From Oscillospiraceae bacterium (lineage in GTDB: Bacteria; Bacillota; Clostridia; UBA1381), in contig JAFLUC010000005.1 in assembly GCA_022509005.1 (NCBI GenBank), forward strand, positions 1 to 53,651: DNA of 53,651 nt. Reading direction: 5' to 3'. The notes beneath the pieces are model-generated. The model was given only the letters and a program-made list of their open reading frames with translations. It searched no databases and was not told the origin of the DNA. This document shows positions 43,321 to 51,531 of this stretch, one piece after another. Positions within the stretch are counted from its first letter, which is position 1; every line of letters begins with the position of its first letter. The translations under genes were made by a program, and so were the position numbers.

Positions 43321-44874
43321 ATGTCTTTAAAGTCAGATGTATATAGGTTGCTCAATGACACGCAGCTGATTTGCGCCGATATTCCTGAGGCATACACATT
43401 ATACAGCGAAATTGAGAAAATGAAGGAGCGCCTTAACCAGCCTTTGCGCGCTGCGATCGTAGGAATTATGAAGGCGGGAAAGTCCACCTTTATGAATGCT
43501 CTTATGGGAAAAAATATTGTGGGTGTGGGTACGCTTGAGACCACATATACTGTCAGTTGGTTTAAATATGCCGATGAACCGAGTCTTACAATCTATTTCA
43601 GAAACGGTGAAGAACGCTGTGCTCCCTTTGAGGAACTGGAAAAATGGTCGGTCAGGGAATCAGGCAATCCCGAGATAGATAATGTAAAATATCTGGTAAT
43701 AAATTATCCCAGCGATATTTTGAAAAAGATCGAGTTTATCGACACCCCCGGACTTAATTCTGTCTATGGCACAGACGCGCAGAATACTCTTGACTTTCTT
43801 GCGATAAGAAGCTCAGAGGAAACCGTGGCTGAGGCGTCTATGGCTGACGCGGTAATATATGCCTTTAATCGGTCTTTGGCGGGGGAGGATGCCCGTGTTC
43901 TGCAATCGTTCCATGCAGGGGATTTTTCAAATCATTCGCCTCTTAACTCGATAGGTATTCTCACGAAGGTGGACATGACCGGTGCGATTTATGACTGGCC
44001 CGATGGTTCTCCTGTAAAAGGAGCTGAGGTTATTGTCAATGCCAGTATGGCAAATCCGATGATTAAAAAGATATTGTACGCGATATTTCCTGTTTGCTCA
44101 GTAGCGGTTGAAGGATGTTCGGTATTGACTGAAGAGGACTGGGATGTGCTCGGGAATATTTCGCATACCGATCCGGAAATGCTTATGGATCTTTTATGGG
44201 ATGCGACCGAATTTTCTGTGAGTGAGAATGAGGAGTTTATGGTACTCGGATCTCCGGCCATCAGAAGGCGTCTCATAGACGTGCTGGGCCAGTATGGGAT
44301 TTTCGAGCTTGCCAGACAGCTCCGTGAAGGCAGGAGTCCTGATGAAGCGCGGCAAATACTTACTGATAAATGCGGAATAACAGCTGTGAAAGACGTTATT
44401 CTCAGCCATTTCGGCAACAGAACCTTTATAATAAAGGTAGGATATATATTCAATCATCTTCGCGCTTTGGTTGAACGGTTTGAAAAAGATCCCGTCACCG
44501 GATTTGCTCTTAAGAATATCTGTTATGAGCTTAAAAATAACATTGACGATATATTGTCAAATCAGCAGAGAATGCAGGAACTGAAAGTCGTACAGATGTA
44601 TTATAACGAGCAGCTCGTCTTTAACAGCGATATTGAAAAGGAAGATTTTCTTCATATAACCGGCGAATACGGACAGAGTGTAGAGGATAGGCTCGGAGTT
44701 GACGGAACATGTTCAATAAGGGAGTTGAAAAAGATTGCCGGAAAGAAAATGGCACAATGGCGGTATAATGCCAATAGTTTTATGGGCAATCATTATTATA
44801 TAGAGGCCGCTAATATAATTACAAGATCGTATGAGCATATATTTTATGCGCTCAACGCGCTTGACGAGGTTTAA
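43321..44874 (+). CDS. Dynamin-like GTPase 2
   Basis: A 517-residue dynamin-family GTPase. G1 is GIMKAGKST at 48-56, G2 TTYTV near 78, G3 DTPGLNS from 141 and G4 TKVD at 215-218. About 200 helical residues follow, but no hydrophobic paddle-like stretch, unlike the 661-residue partner. This suggests a pair in which one GTPase carries the membrane anchor and the other assembles with it, as in known tandem bacterial dynamin-like proteins. It ends the block; a strong terminator starts 32 bases later. An AAAGGAG site lies upstream of the ATG. Confidence 0.88.
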   Translation: MSLKSDVYRLLNDTQLICADIPEAYTLYSEIEKMKERLNQPLRAAIVGIMKAGKSTFMNALMGKNIVGVGTLETTYTVSWFKYADEPSLTIYFRNGEERCAPFEELEKWSVRESGNPEIDNVKYLVINYPSDILKKIEFIDTPGLNSVYGTDAQNTLDFLAIRSSEETVAEASMADAVIYAFNRSLAGEDARVLQSFHAGDFSNHSPLNSIGILTKVDMTGAIYDWPDGSPVKGAEVIVNASMANPMIKKILYAIFPVCSVAVEGCSVLTEEDWDVLGNISHTDPEMLMDLLWDATEFSVSENEEFMVLGSPAIRRRLIDVLGQYGIFELARQLREGRSPDEARQILTDKCGITAVKDVILSHFGNRTFIIKVGYIFNHLRALVERFEKDPVTGFALKNICYELKNNIDDILSNQQRMQELKVVQMYYNEQLVFNSDIEKEDFLHITGEYGQSVEDRLGVDGTCSIRELKKIAGKKMAQWRYNANSFMGNHYYIEAANIITRSYEHIFYALNALDEV

Positions 44875-44906
44875 ATGATAATAGGAATGAGTGTCCGTAA
44901 AAGGAC

Positions 44907-44945
44907 AAAACAGCGGTGATCACATACTGAACCCGCTGTTTTATT
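44907..44945 (+). terminator. Terminator ending the Hsp70/dynamin block
   Basis: AAAACAGCGG at 44907-44916 pairs with CCGCTGTTTT at 44933-44942, followed by ATT. A 10-base stem with a T-rich end. Confidence 0.85.
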
Positions 44946-44963
44946 TACTGCTGTAAATACGGG

Positions 44964-44992
44964 TTGCAATTTTGGTAAATTTATGTTATACT
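44964..44992 (+). promoter_or_regulatory. Promoter for the FG-GAP lipoprotein operon
   Basis: TTGCAA (44964-44969), a 17-base spacer and TATACT (44987-44992), with TG upstream of the -10. Transcription would start near 44999, about 32 bases before the small ORF at 45031. Confidence 0.7.
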
Positions 44993-45030
44993 TGTAAAAT
45001 AAAATAAAAATTGAAGGGTATGAATGCGAT

Positions 45031-45138
45031 ATGAAGATATTAAAGAGCATTTTTACATTTATTATATATCTCGTAATGTTCATCCTTGTGTGTATATTCT
45101 TCACAGGGAACGGCGCGTTTATTTATGAGGGATTTTGA
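45031..45138 (+). CDS. Small membrane protein, 35 residues
   Basis: An ATG at 45031 reads a positively charged start (MKILKSIF) and one hydrophobic helix of ~22 residues (TFIIYLVMFILVCIFFTG), ending GNGAFIYEGF. The promoter at 44964 and a GAAGGG site upstream support translation. It ends one base before the lipoprotein start, so it may be a translational leader or a small membrane partner of the lipoprotein. No known family recognised. Confidence 0.55.
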   Translation: MKILKSIFTFIIYLVMFILVCIFFTGNGAFIYEGF

Positions 45139-45139
45139 T

Positions 45140-48064
45140 ATGAAAAAAATCATAGCATGTATTGTGGCTGTAGCTGTTGCGGTTGCCTGCGGAGTGCTTT
45201 TTGTTTCGTGTGATAAGAACACAGTTGAGGCGGACGGCTCTGCAAATGTGAGGGCGCTTGCCGCGGGCGATGGAGCAGCGGCTCAGGAAACATATAATCA
45301 GCTTTGCGAGGGATTGATTGCAAATATAGACGTATCGATCGCAAAGACAGTGCAGGAGCTTGATAGGTTTGATATAATATATCTCTCGGACGGTGCAGAG
45401 ATCGAACCATCCGCCGTTGAAAGCTATGTTTATAACGGCGGTACGGTAGTTATTGATAATGACCTTGTAATGGAATTCTCAAACGAATTTCTCGGAGCGG
45501 AGGAGATTATTAATATTGAAGGGTGTCCGGTGGATCTGTCATATCCTGAAACGGACGCGGATTTGCAAGATATAAGCGATATTTTATATAATTATACAAG
45601 TGTTCTTAAGGATTATGAGAATTTTGATAAGTATGCTGAATACAGCTATGGTGTGGGTATCCTGCCTTCAACTGCCGAGACTATTGCCGCGTATAACGAT
45701 ATTGCGATATATACGGTAAATCGGTATGGTTCGGGAAATGTATTCATAACAAACCCGCTGCTGCCAGGCAAATATACCGTTTCCTCACTTAGTGAGCAGG
45801 AAGAGGGGGAACCGCTTGCATATACAACAGTAAGCGCCGGGTCGCTTTTAAGAAGCTATTACGCGGAATATGTTTCAAAGCAAAAATATGGATTTGCGAT
45901 TGAAAGAACATTCGGCTCATTCGGTTCAAGACCGGCGGCATGGGAGTTGCATTATGAGGATATAACGGGAATCCAGAACGATTCGCTTGAGGAGTTTGCA
46001 AAGCAGTGTATGGCAGAGTGGCAGATACCGTCATATACTCTCGCAAGAAACTTCTATACATGGTTCAAGCGCGCTGAAAGTCTGACATATCTCGAATATG
46101 ACGGCACTAAAGCAAAAAATGACGCATATGAGGGCGTGTATTGCAGCGGAACGCATGTAGTAACGAGCGGGAAATGGCTTGAGCTTGATTATTATGATGA
46201 TACGGAGAGCTATTTTGAGGATGACACACAATATACAAAGCGTCTTTATCCGTGTCCGATAGACTGGAATGAGGACGGAACAGTTGATTTTATATGCGGC
46301 AGCGCAGACGGCAGATTCTATTATTTTGAGGGCAGGGGTATGAACGGTAATTTTGAGACCGGTATAGCCACTCTTCTTACTGACCCTGACGGCGAGCCGT
46401 TAAGCTCAGGCGCGTATTCGTCGCCTGTGATATATGATATCGACGGTGACGGCAGAGGCGAGTTGATCTCCGGCGGAGAGGACGGACTGATAAAACAGTA
46501 CAGATCTCTTAAAACAGATGAAAACCCTTCATCTCTTGCTTTTGAGGAAGAGGGAACAATACTTGAGACCGGACTTTCAGACTGTATGATCGATATAGGT
46601 GATCTTAACGGAGACGGAAAGCCGGATCTCGCCGTAGGCTCGCGCATAGGCGAAATGCGTATATATTTCGGGCACAGCAACGAAAGCTATGACCTTGTGT
46701 TTGATGACTATACCATAGTAAACACAGATCAGGCATGGGCATCGCCGTGTATATATAACGGTGAGCTTTACGGCGGTACGCTTGAGGGCTATATAGCTCA
46801 TTATGAGTGGAACGGCGAAAGCTATGACCTTGTGGGCTATATTGAATCAGATACCGTTTCAAGGCGCGGAAACAACAGGGTTTCGATCGGCATGAACAGT
46901 GTGCCGAGATTTGCGGATCTGGATAAAGACGGCAAGGATGAGCTTGTATGCGGAAGCCTTGAATACGGAATGGCATACCCTATAGACAGCCCGTACTTCC
47001 CGGTTGAAGAGGAACTGAAAAAGCAGATAGAATTCTGCAAGAATAACAATATCTATATTGGTGTTCACGGATTTACAAACAAATATGCGTCTCCCGAACA
47101 GGAGAAGGCCGAGCTTCGAATGCATAAGACTGCTTTTGATAAGTATGACATGGCATGGAACGGCAGCGGCGCAAATCAGCATACATGGTTTACAAGTCAG
47201 TATGGTTACGACAAGAGCAATGCTGACGGATATAATCCGTCATATAACGGAACATTCAAGGCACAGCGCGATTCAGGGCTGCTGTGGAACAGCGGCTTCA
47301 CACCGCCGGAAAGCAATCAGGTTCCGCAGAGCAGTGCGGAAAATGCGATCCCGATGCCGATATATATGCCCGATACGGATTTCCTTGCAATGCAGGTTTC
47401 AAATACACCGCATGGCAACGGTAAATATTCATATCTCAGCGTAACATACGGTATGCCTATGCTGTTCTATAATCATTGCGATTATATCTATGATAAGGGT
47501 GAGAGAACGGAACAGAAAAAGGCTATAAATAAGGTATCAAAGCTTGTTGATGACTATGATTATGTGTTTGTAACGGAGGGTCAGATGGCAAAAGCCGTTG
47601 CGGCATCATATAATACCGAGGTAAAAGCGGAAATACGGAACGGTGATATAATCATAAGCGGCGAGGTGAAGGATTTGTCGCGCGATTTGTATGATACCGA
47701 TTTTGCCGACAGCGTGGGCGTGAAAGTCATATTTGCAGACGGCAAAAAGGCTGAGGACTATACTTCCGATGCGGCTGTACAGAAGGTCCGGAATGATGCG
47801 TTTTATGTGACGCTTGATAAGACCGTTACGATAAGCGATAAGAACATAAAAAAGAACATGAGCGTAATGGAGATCAATATACCAGCGAAGGTAAAGGTGA
47901 CAGCCGATACGGCAGAAATTGATTTCAAAGAGGATGGACTCATGTGCGTAAGAGTGGAAGGTAATGCCACTACATCAACGGACGGGTGGACGGTAAGCAG
48001 TAATGACGGCGATACCGTATTCAGAAAGTTCGGAAAAGCTGAAAAACTGAAAATAGTTAGATAA
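45140..48064 (+). CDS. FG-GAP/VCBS-repeat lipoprotein
   Basis: A 974-residue exported protein. The signal segment KKIIACIVAVAVAVACGVLF ends in FVSC, an imperfect lipobox, so lipid attachment at Cys24 is likely. Residues ~25-330 look like an alpha/beta enzyme domain. Residues ~365-610 hold at least four FG-GAP blades: DWNEDGTVDFICGS, DIDGDGRGELISGG, DLNGDGKPDLAVGS, DLDKDGKDELVCGS. This is a calcium-binding beta-propeller. From ~625 the enzyme-like part seems to resume (IYIGVHGFTNKY, MLFYNHCDYIY), in the style of a polysaccharide-deacetylase-type domain, so the propeller may be inserted in it; uncertain. The C-terminal ~130 residues are beta-rich. Start ATG 45140 is the one with a signal peptide. 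Probably acts on or binds envelope glycans. Confidence 0.8.
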   Translation: MKKIIACIVAVAVAVACGVLFVSCDKNTVEADGSANVRALAAGDGAAAQETYNQLCEGLIANIDVSIAKTVQELDRFDIIYLSDGAEIEPSAVESYVYNGGTVVIDNDLVMEFSNEFLGAEEIINIEGCPVDLSYPETDADLQDISDILYNYTSVLKDYENFDKYAEYSYGVGILPSTAETIAAYNDIAIYTVNRYGSGNVFITNPLLPGKYTVSSLSEQEEGEPLAYTTVSAGSLLRSYYAEYVSKQKYGFAIERTFGSFGSRPAAWELHYEDITGIQNDSLEEFAKQCMAEWQIPSYTLARNFYTWFKRAESLTYLEYDGTKAKNDAYEGVYCSGTHVVTSGKWLELDYYDDTESYFEDDTQYTKRLYPCPIDWNEDGTVDFICGSADGRFYYFEGRGMNGNFETGIATLLTDPDGEPLSSGAYSSPVIYDIDGDGRGELISGGEDGLIKQYRSLKTDENPSSLAFEEEGTILETGLSDCMIDIGDLNGDGKPDLAVGSRIGEMRIYFGHSNESYDLVFDDYTIVNTDQAWASPCIYNGELYGGTLEGYIAHYEWNGESYDLVGYIESDTVSRRGNNRVSIGMNSVPRFADLDKDGKDELVCGSLEYGMAYPIDSPYFPVEEELKKQIEFCKNNNIYIGVHGFTNKYASPEQEKAELRMHKTAFDKYDMAWNGSGANQHTWFTSQYGYDKSNADGYNPSYNGTFKAQRDSGLLWNSGFTPPESNQVPQSSAENAIPMPIYMPDTDFLAMQVSNTPHGNGKYSYLSVTYGMPMLFYNHCDYIYDKGERTEQKKAINKVSKLVDDYDYVFVTEGQMAKAVAASYNTEVKAEIRNGDIIISGEVKDLSRDLYDTDFADSVGVKVIFADGKKAEDYTSDAAVQKVRNDAFYVTLDKTVTISDKNIKKNMSVMEINIPAKVKVTADTAEIDFKEDGLMCVRVEGNATTSTDGWTVSSNDGDTVFRKFGKAEKLKIVR

Positions 48065-48071
48065 AAAGAGT

Positions 48072-48098
48072 GCTTGCGGGGCTTTGAATCCCGCAAGC
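48072..48098. terminator. Terminator between convergent genes
   Basis: GCTTGCGGG (48072-48080) pairs with CCCGCAAGC (48090-48098). On the minus strand it is followed by ACTCTTTTTAT, a good T run for the ylbJ-like gene. On the plus strand no T run follows, but the stem could still serve the lipoprotein transcript. Confidence 0.75.
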
Positions 48099-48100
48099 TC

Positions 48101-49165
48101 TCAGCGTTTCTGTATTATTATAAGCCGGCGGATAAGAAATAAAATAAACACAAATGCCGCTGATGCTGCTATAAGAAGCGGAATAACAGCGAAAGAGGCG
48201 GAAAGCATGTAGTCGCATCCGGAAAAAGTCGGAGCGCTTACCGGCATAATCCGCAGTACAGCGGCTGTGATTGCTGCTGCAATCATGCCGTGAAGACATT
48301 TTCCGAGCATATACGGTTTAAGGCTTAGTCCTGAACCGCTAACAGATGCCATGACCTGAATATGAACGCATAGCCCGGAGAAACCCAGGATAAATGCAGT
48401 AATAACAAGCTTTTCATAAATGCCGTAATCGAGCACTGACACCCTTAGCGTTCCTGTTGAGAATTCGCATATTCCCGAAACGATCGCGTAAAGCGCGGGA
48501 GAAAGCGGTAAAACGTCAAGAACCGCCCGGCAAAGCGCAGAGAAGAATATTATCGCGAAGCACACGGTTATGATATTTTTAGCAGCATTTGTAAGCGCGG
48601 TTGTAAATACTTCTGTAAGCGGCATTTCGGTTGTATCAAGCCGCATAGGCGGTGAATTATGCCGGTTTTTGCTATAGAAGCGAAAAGCTATACCGACAAG
48701 TAAAGAGGAGATTATATGTATAATATAAAGTGCAATGCCATAGATCGGTTTAGAATATATTGCTGTACCTACAGAGCCGATAATAAACAGAGGTCCTGAG
48801 TTGTTGCAGAATGCGAGAAGCCGCTCAGCCTCTGATTTTGACAGACTGCCACATTGATAAAGCTGTACCGCAGTTACGGCGCCGAGCGGAAAGCCGCTTA
48901 TTATGCCCAGGGCAAATGCCGCCGCACCTGATGGCGCAACATTAAAAAGCGGGCGCATAAATCCGCTTGCGGCTTTTGCAAGCACAGATCCGAAGCCGGA
49001 ATATATAAGGAGTCCCGAACAGACAAAGAACGGAAAAAGCGTAGGAATTATAATCTCATAGCACATTTCCATTGCAGCTCGTGTGTAATGTATAACAGAT
49101 CCGGCAAAGCGCAGCATAAAAATCACAGTCAGAATAACAGTTGTGCAGAATATTGTTTTTTTCAT
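48101..49165 (-). CDS. ylbJ: YlbJ-like sporulation membrane protein
   Basis: A 354-residue polytopic membrane protein with ~8-9 hydrophobic helices. It carries the Gate/nucleoside-recognition type repeats of the sporulation protein YlbJ: PTLFPFFVCSGLLIYSG near residue 42, GIISGFPLGAVTAVQLYQCG near 88 and LAFCNNSGPLFIIGSVG near 117. YlbJ relatives are needed during spore formation for coat or cortex functions. ATG 49165 is preferred; an alternative GTG lies at 49174, overlapping the probable ribosome site GGGTGA. It is on its own on the minus strand and ends at the shared terminator. With yqfC/yqfD it shows that the organism descends from spore formers. Confidence 0.85.
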   Translation of the reverse strand: MKKTIFCTTVILTVIFMLRFAGSVIHYTRAAMEMCYEIIIPTLFPFFVCSGLLIYSGFGSVLAKAASGFMRPLFNVAPSGAAAFALGIISGFPLGAVTAVQLYQCGSLSKSEAERLLAFCNNSGPLFIIGSVGTAIYSKPIYGIALYIIHIISSLLVGIAFRFYSKNRHNSPPMRLDTTEMPLTEVFTTALTNAAKNIITVCFAIIFFSALCRAVLDVLPLSPALYAIVSGICEFSTGTLRVSVLDYGIYEKLVITAFILGFSGLCVHIQVMASVSGSGLSLKPYMLGKCLHGMIAAAITAAVLRIMPVSAPTFSGCDYMLSASFAVIPLLIAASAAFVFILFLIRRLIIIQKR

Positions 49166-49215
49166 TTTTATCACCCGTATATTGTATGCAGACTAAATAT
49201 TTTATATGTTTTCTC

Positions 49216-49244
49216 TTGACATTTATCGACAAATATTATAAAAT
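49216..49244 (+). promoter_or_regulatory. Sigma-A promoter for the zinc-ribbon membrane protein
   Basis: Perfect TTGACA (49216-49221), a 17-base spacer and TAAAAT (49239-49244). Transcription would start near 49251, about 30 bases before the GTG start. Confidence 0.75.
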
Positions 49245-49282
49245 AATGTTATAAATTTAAATTCATGAAAGGATGAAGTATA

Positions 49283-49945
49283 GTGGGAAGATGTGCAAAA
49301 TGTGGAAGTGAAGTGACAGGTCCTGTATGTCAGATCTGCGGAACTCCCGTGCAAAACAATCAGTTTATGGGACAGCCGAACCAGTTTGGAGGATCGCAGC
49401 CGTTCGCTCAACAGAATCAGTATGGCGGGCAGCAGCCGTTCGGACAGATGAATCAGTTCGGAGGTCCCCAGCCGTATAGGCAGCCGGGAAAGATGAGAGG
49501 TGTGGAAATAGCCGGAATTATATTAATAATATTAAATGCGGTATTTGTAGCAATAATCACAGCAGTTACGCTATTTGCTGCCAGAGCGGCTTTGGCTGCA
49601 GAGATTGGTGAGATTCCAAAGATAGACATAATTTGCGCGGTATTATTCATAGCGGCGCATGTGCTATTAGCGGGTATCGGCGTAGTGATGTTAACTACCA
49701 AGAAGAAGCCTGCCGTTGCGCTGGTCATGGTGATTTTGCAGGCAGTGCTTGCTATTGTGGGTATAATTATAATCGCAATACTCGTTAGTCCGGGAGAAGA
49801 GATGGATTACGACAATTTAGAGGGAATTGCTTCAGCAGCAATCGGTATATTATGGTATCTTAGTGCAAGCTTAATTAGCAGCGTTTTATGGCTTGCAAGC
49901 TTAATATTGACAATTGTTGCTACAGCTACAAATAATAACAGATAA
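49283..49945 (+). CDS. Zinc-ribbon membrane protein with Gln/Gly/Phe-rich linker
   Basis: A 220-residue protein. Residues 1-22 form a zinc ribbon with two CxxC pairs (CAKCGSEVTGPVCQICG). Residues ~25-70 are a low-complexity Gln-Gly-Phe-Pro linker with repeats like NQFGGSQPFAQQNQYGGQQP. Residues ~75-215 contain four hydrophobic helices. Such 'zinc ribbon plus linker plus membrane helices' proteins are common in Clostridia and uncharacterised. The start is GTG 49283 with AAGGATGAAG upstream; no better ATG exists before the zinc ribbon. It is monocistronic, between a strong promoter and a strong terminator. No function is assigned. Confidence 0.8.
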   Translation: MGRCAKCGSEVTGPVCQICGTPVQNNQFMGQPNQFGGSQPFAQQNQYGGQQPFGQMNQFGGPQPYRQPGKMRGVEIAGIILIILNAVFVAIITAVTLFAARAALAAEIGEIPKIDIICAVLFIAAHVLLAGIGVVMLTTKKKPAVALVMVILQAVLAIVGIIIIAILVSPGEEMDYDNLEGIASAAIGILWYLSASLISSVLWLASLILTIVATATNNNR

Positions 49946-49968
49946 AATACATACGGCAAATAAGCAGA

Positions 49969-50007
49969 GAATTCACGGGTTTAATGTTCCGTGAATTCTT
50001 TTTTTTT
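49969..50007 (+). terminator. Strong Rho-independent terminator
   Basis: GAATTCACGG (49969-49978) pairs with CCGTGAATTC (49989-49998), followed by nine T. It isolates the preceding gene from yqfC. Confidence 0.95.
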
Positions 50008-50045
50008 ATTGCAATGAATATACTTTAATGTCGAGGGGGTGCGCA

Positions 50046-50348
50046 ATGAAAAAGTTTTCAGAGTTTCTGGCAGAACGTCTTGGTATGCCGAAGGATGTCA
50101 TGATGGATCTGCCGCGCATTTCAATATGCGGAGATAAGGAGATTTATATTGAGAACCATAAAGGACTTTTAGAGTATTCCGATAACATTATTCGTGTTAA
50201 AATGAATGACGGAATAATCGATATTTCAGGTACCGGACTGAGAATTATCATAATGGAACAGGATAGGATGGTTATTAACGGAATGCTGGAGAGTATAAAT
50301 TATGAAAAAATCGGGAGAAATCTGAAAAATGTTCAAAAAAATCTTTAA
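50046..50348 (+). CDS. yqfC: Sporulation protein YqfC
   Basis: A 100-residue YabP/YqfC-family protein, found in spore-forming Bacillota and, in Bacillus, made in the mother cell. The family pattern is clear: FLAERLGMPKDVMMDLPRIS, then YIENHKGLLEYSDNIIRVKM and GTGLRIIIMEQDRMVINGML. ATG 50046 is preferred to ATG 50028 because GAGGGGG lies directly before it and after the earlier ATG. It overlaps yqfD by 20 bases, as usual for this pair, and heads the yqfC-yqfD-phoH-ybeY-era run. Confidence 0.92.
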   Translation: MKKFSEFLAERLGMPKDVMMDLPRISICGDKEIYIENHKGLLEYSDNIIRVKMNDGIIDISGTGLRIIIMEQDRMVINGMLESINYEKIGRNLKNVQKNL

Positions 50349-51525
50349 ATTTGTAAATGGATATGTTATAATAAAAGTAACGGGCAAAAATAAAGAACGA
50401 TTTATTAATATGTGTCTTCATAATAATCTTGGAATTTACGATATTATTCCTTCAGGGGATGGAATTGTTATGAAGGCGGATCGCAGAGATTTCTTCCTTA
50501 TGCGGCGGCTGGTGCGAAAGTGCCGCGTGAATGTCCGCATTGTATCAAAGCATGGACTTATACTGCATCTTTCAAGATACAAACGAAGATACGGCTTTTT
50601 GATGTCCGGGTTATTGGTATGTATATTTTTTCTTATGCTTCCAAAGTATATATTATGTGTGGAAATAGACGGCATATACAGCGCGGACAGGGAAAAAATA
50701 ATGGAAATACTGCATGAGCACGGCGTTTATGTCGGCGCAAAAAAAAGCGAAATAGACGATTTATCGGAAATAAAAAATGCGGTAATATTTGGTGTAGACG
50801 GTGTGAACTGGGCATGGCTGTACAGTGAGGGCGCAAGAATGCGGCTTCAGATTCAGGAAAGCATATCCGCTCCCGAACTGCATGATACGACAACTCCTAC
50901 GGATATAATAGCTTCATGTGACGGTTGGGTAAGACGAGCGGATATATTTCGGGGTGAGCGGCATGTTAATGCCGGAATGGCAGTAACCGCAGGGCAGGTG
51001 CTTGTTTCGGGCAAGGTTGCGGCATTCCGTGAGGGCGATCCTGAAAAATATATGTATGTGCATTCGGACGCAAATATTATAGCCGACACAGTTCGTATTG
51101 AAACGGGAGATTTTTCCTCAAAGGAAACATTACGGATCAAAACCGGAAAATCAAAAACAAGGCTGTCGTTTGATGTTTTCGGAAAAAGACTTGATATGTT
51201 CCGCGATATAAGCTGCGGTTTTGGGGATTATGATACAGCTGTGGAAAGAAAAAATCTTGATATTCCCGTTATAGGATATTCGGGGCTGGGCGCTGAGGTT
51301 TACAGGATCGATGAAGTAACGATAACGGAGCGTGAGCTTACTGAAAACGAGGTGCTGGAAAGAGCAAGGGAGAAGCTTGAAGAAAAAATATGCTGCAAGC
51401 TCGGCAAGGGCGCAGTAAAGGAAAGCGAAGAACTTACATATAGTGCGGACAAAGGCATCTACCATGTAGAGCTGAGAATGCATTTAAGAGAAAACATAGG
51501 TGTGGAAATACCGATTGAGGAGTGA
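50329..51525 (+). CDS. yqfD: Sporulation protein YqfD
   Basis: A 398-residue sporulation protein that in Bacillus belongs to the mother-cell regulon. One membrane helix (GFLMSGLLVCIFFLMLPKYI, about residues 86-105) follows a cytoplasmic N-terminal domain with MKADRRDFFLMRRLVRKCRV. The large outer domain contains GVNWAWLYSEGARMRLQIQE, as in the YqfD family, and ends in a charged helix (LERAREKLEEKICCKLGKGA). Length and the overlap with yqfC agree with the family. Confidence 0.93.
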   Translation: MFKKIFKFVNGYVIIKVTGKNKERFINMCLHNNLGIYDIIPSGDGIVMKADRRDFFLMRRLVRKCRVNVRIVSKHGLILHLSRYKRRYGFLMSGLLVCIFFLMLPKYILCVEIDGIYSADREKIMEILHEHGVYVGAKKSEIDDLSEIKNAVIFGVDGVNWAWLYSEGARMRLQIQESISAPELHDTTTPTDIIASCDGWVRRADIFRGERHVNAGMAVTAGQVLVSGKVAAFREGDPEKYMYVHSDANIIADTVRIETGDFSSKETLRIKTGKSKTRLSFDVFGKRLDMFRDISCGFGDYDTAVERKNLDIPVIGYSGLGAEVYRIDEVTITERELTENEVLERAREKLEEKICCKLGKGAVKESEELTYSADKGIYHVELRMHLRENIGVEIPIEE

Positions 51526-51531
51526 AGATAT

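Noticed and set aside
45031-48064. Deacetylase assignment for the FG-GAP lipoprotein as a firm call
   Set aside because: Isolated His/Asp-containing segments are suggestive, but I could not trace the full metal-binding motif set by eye.
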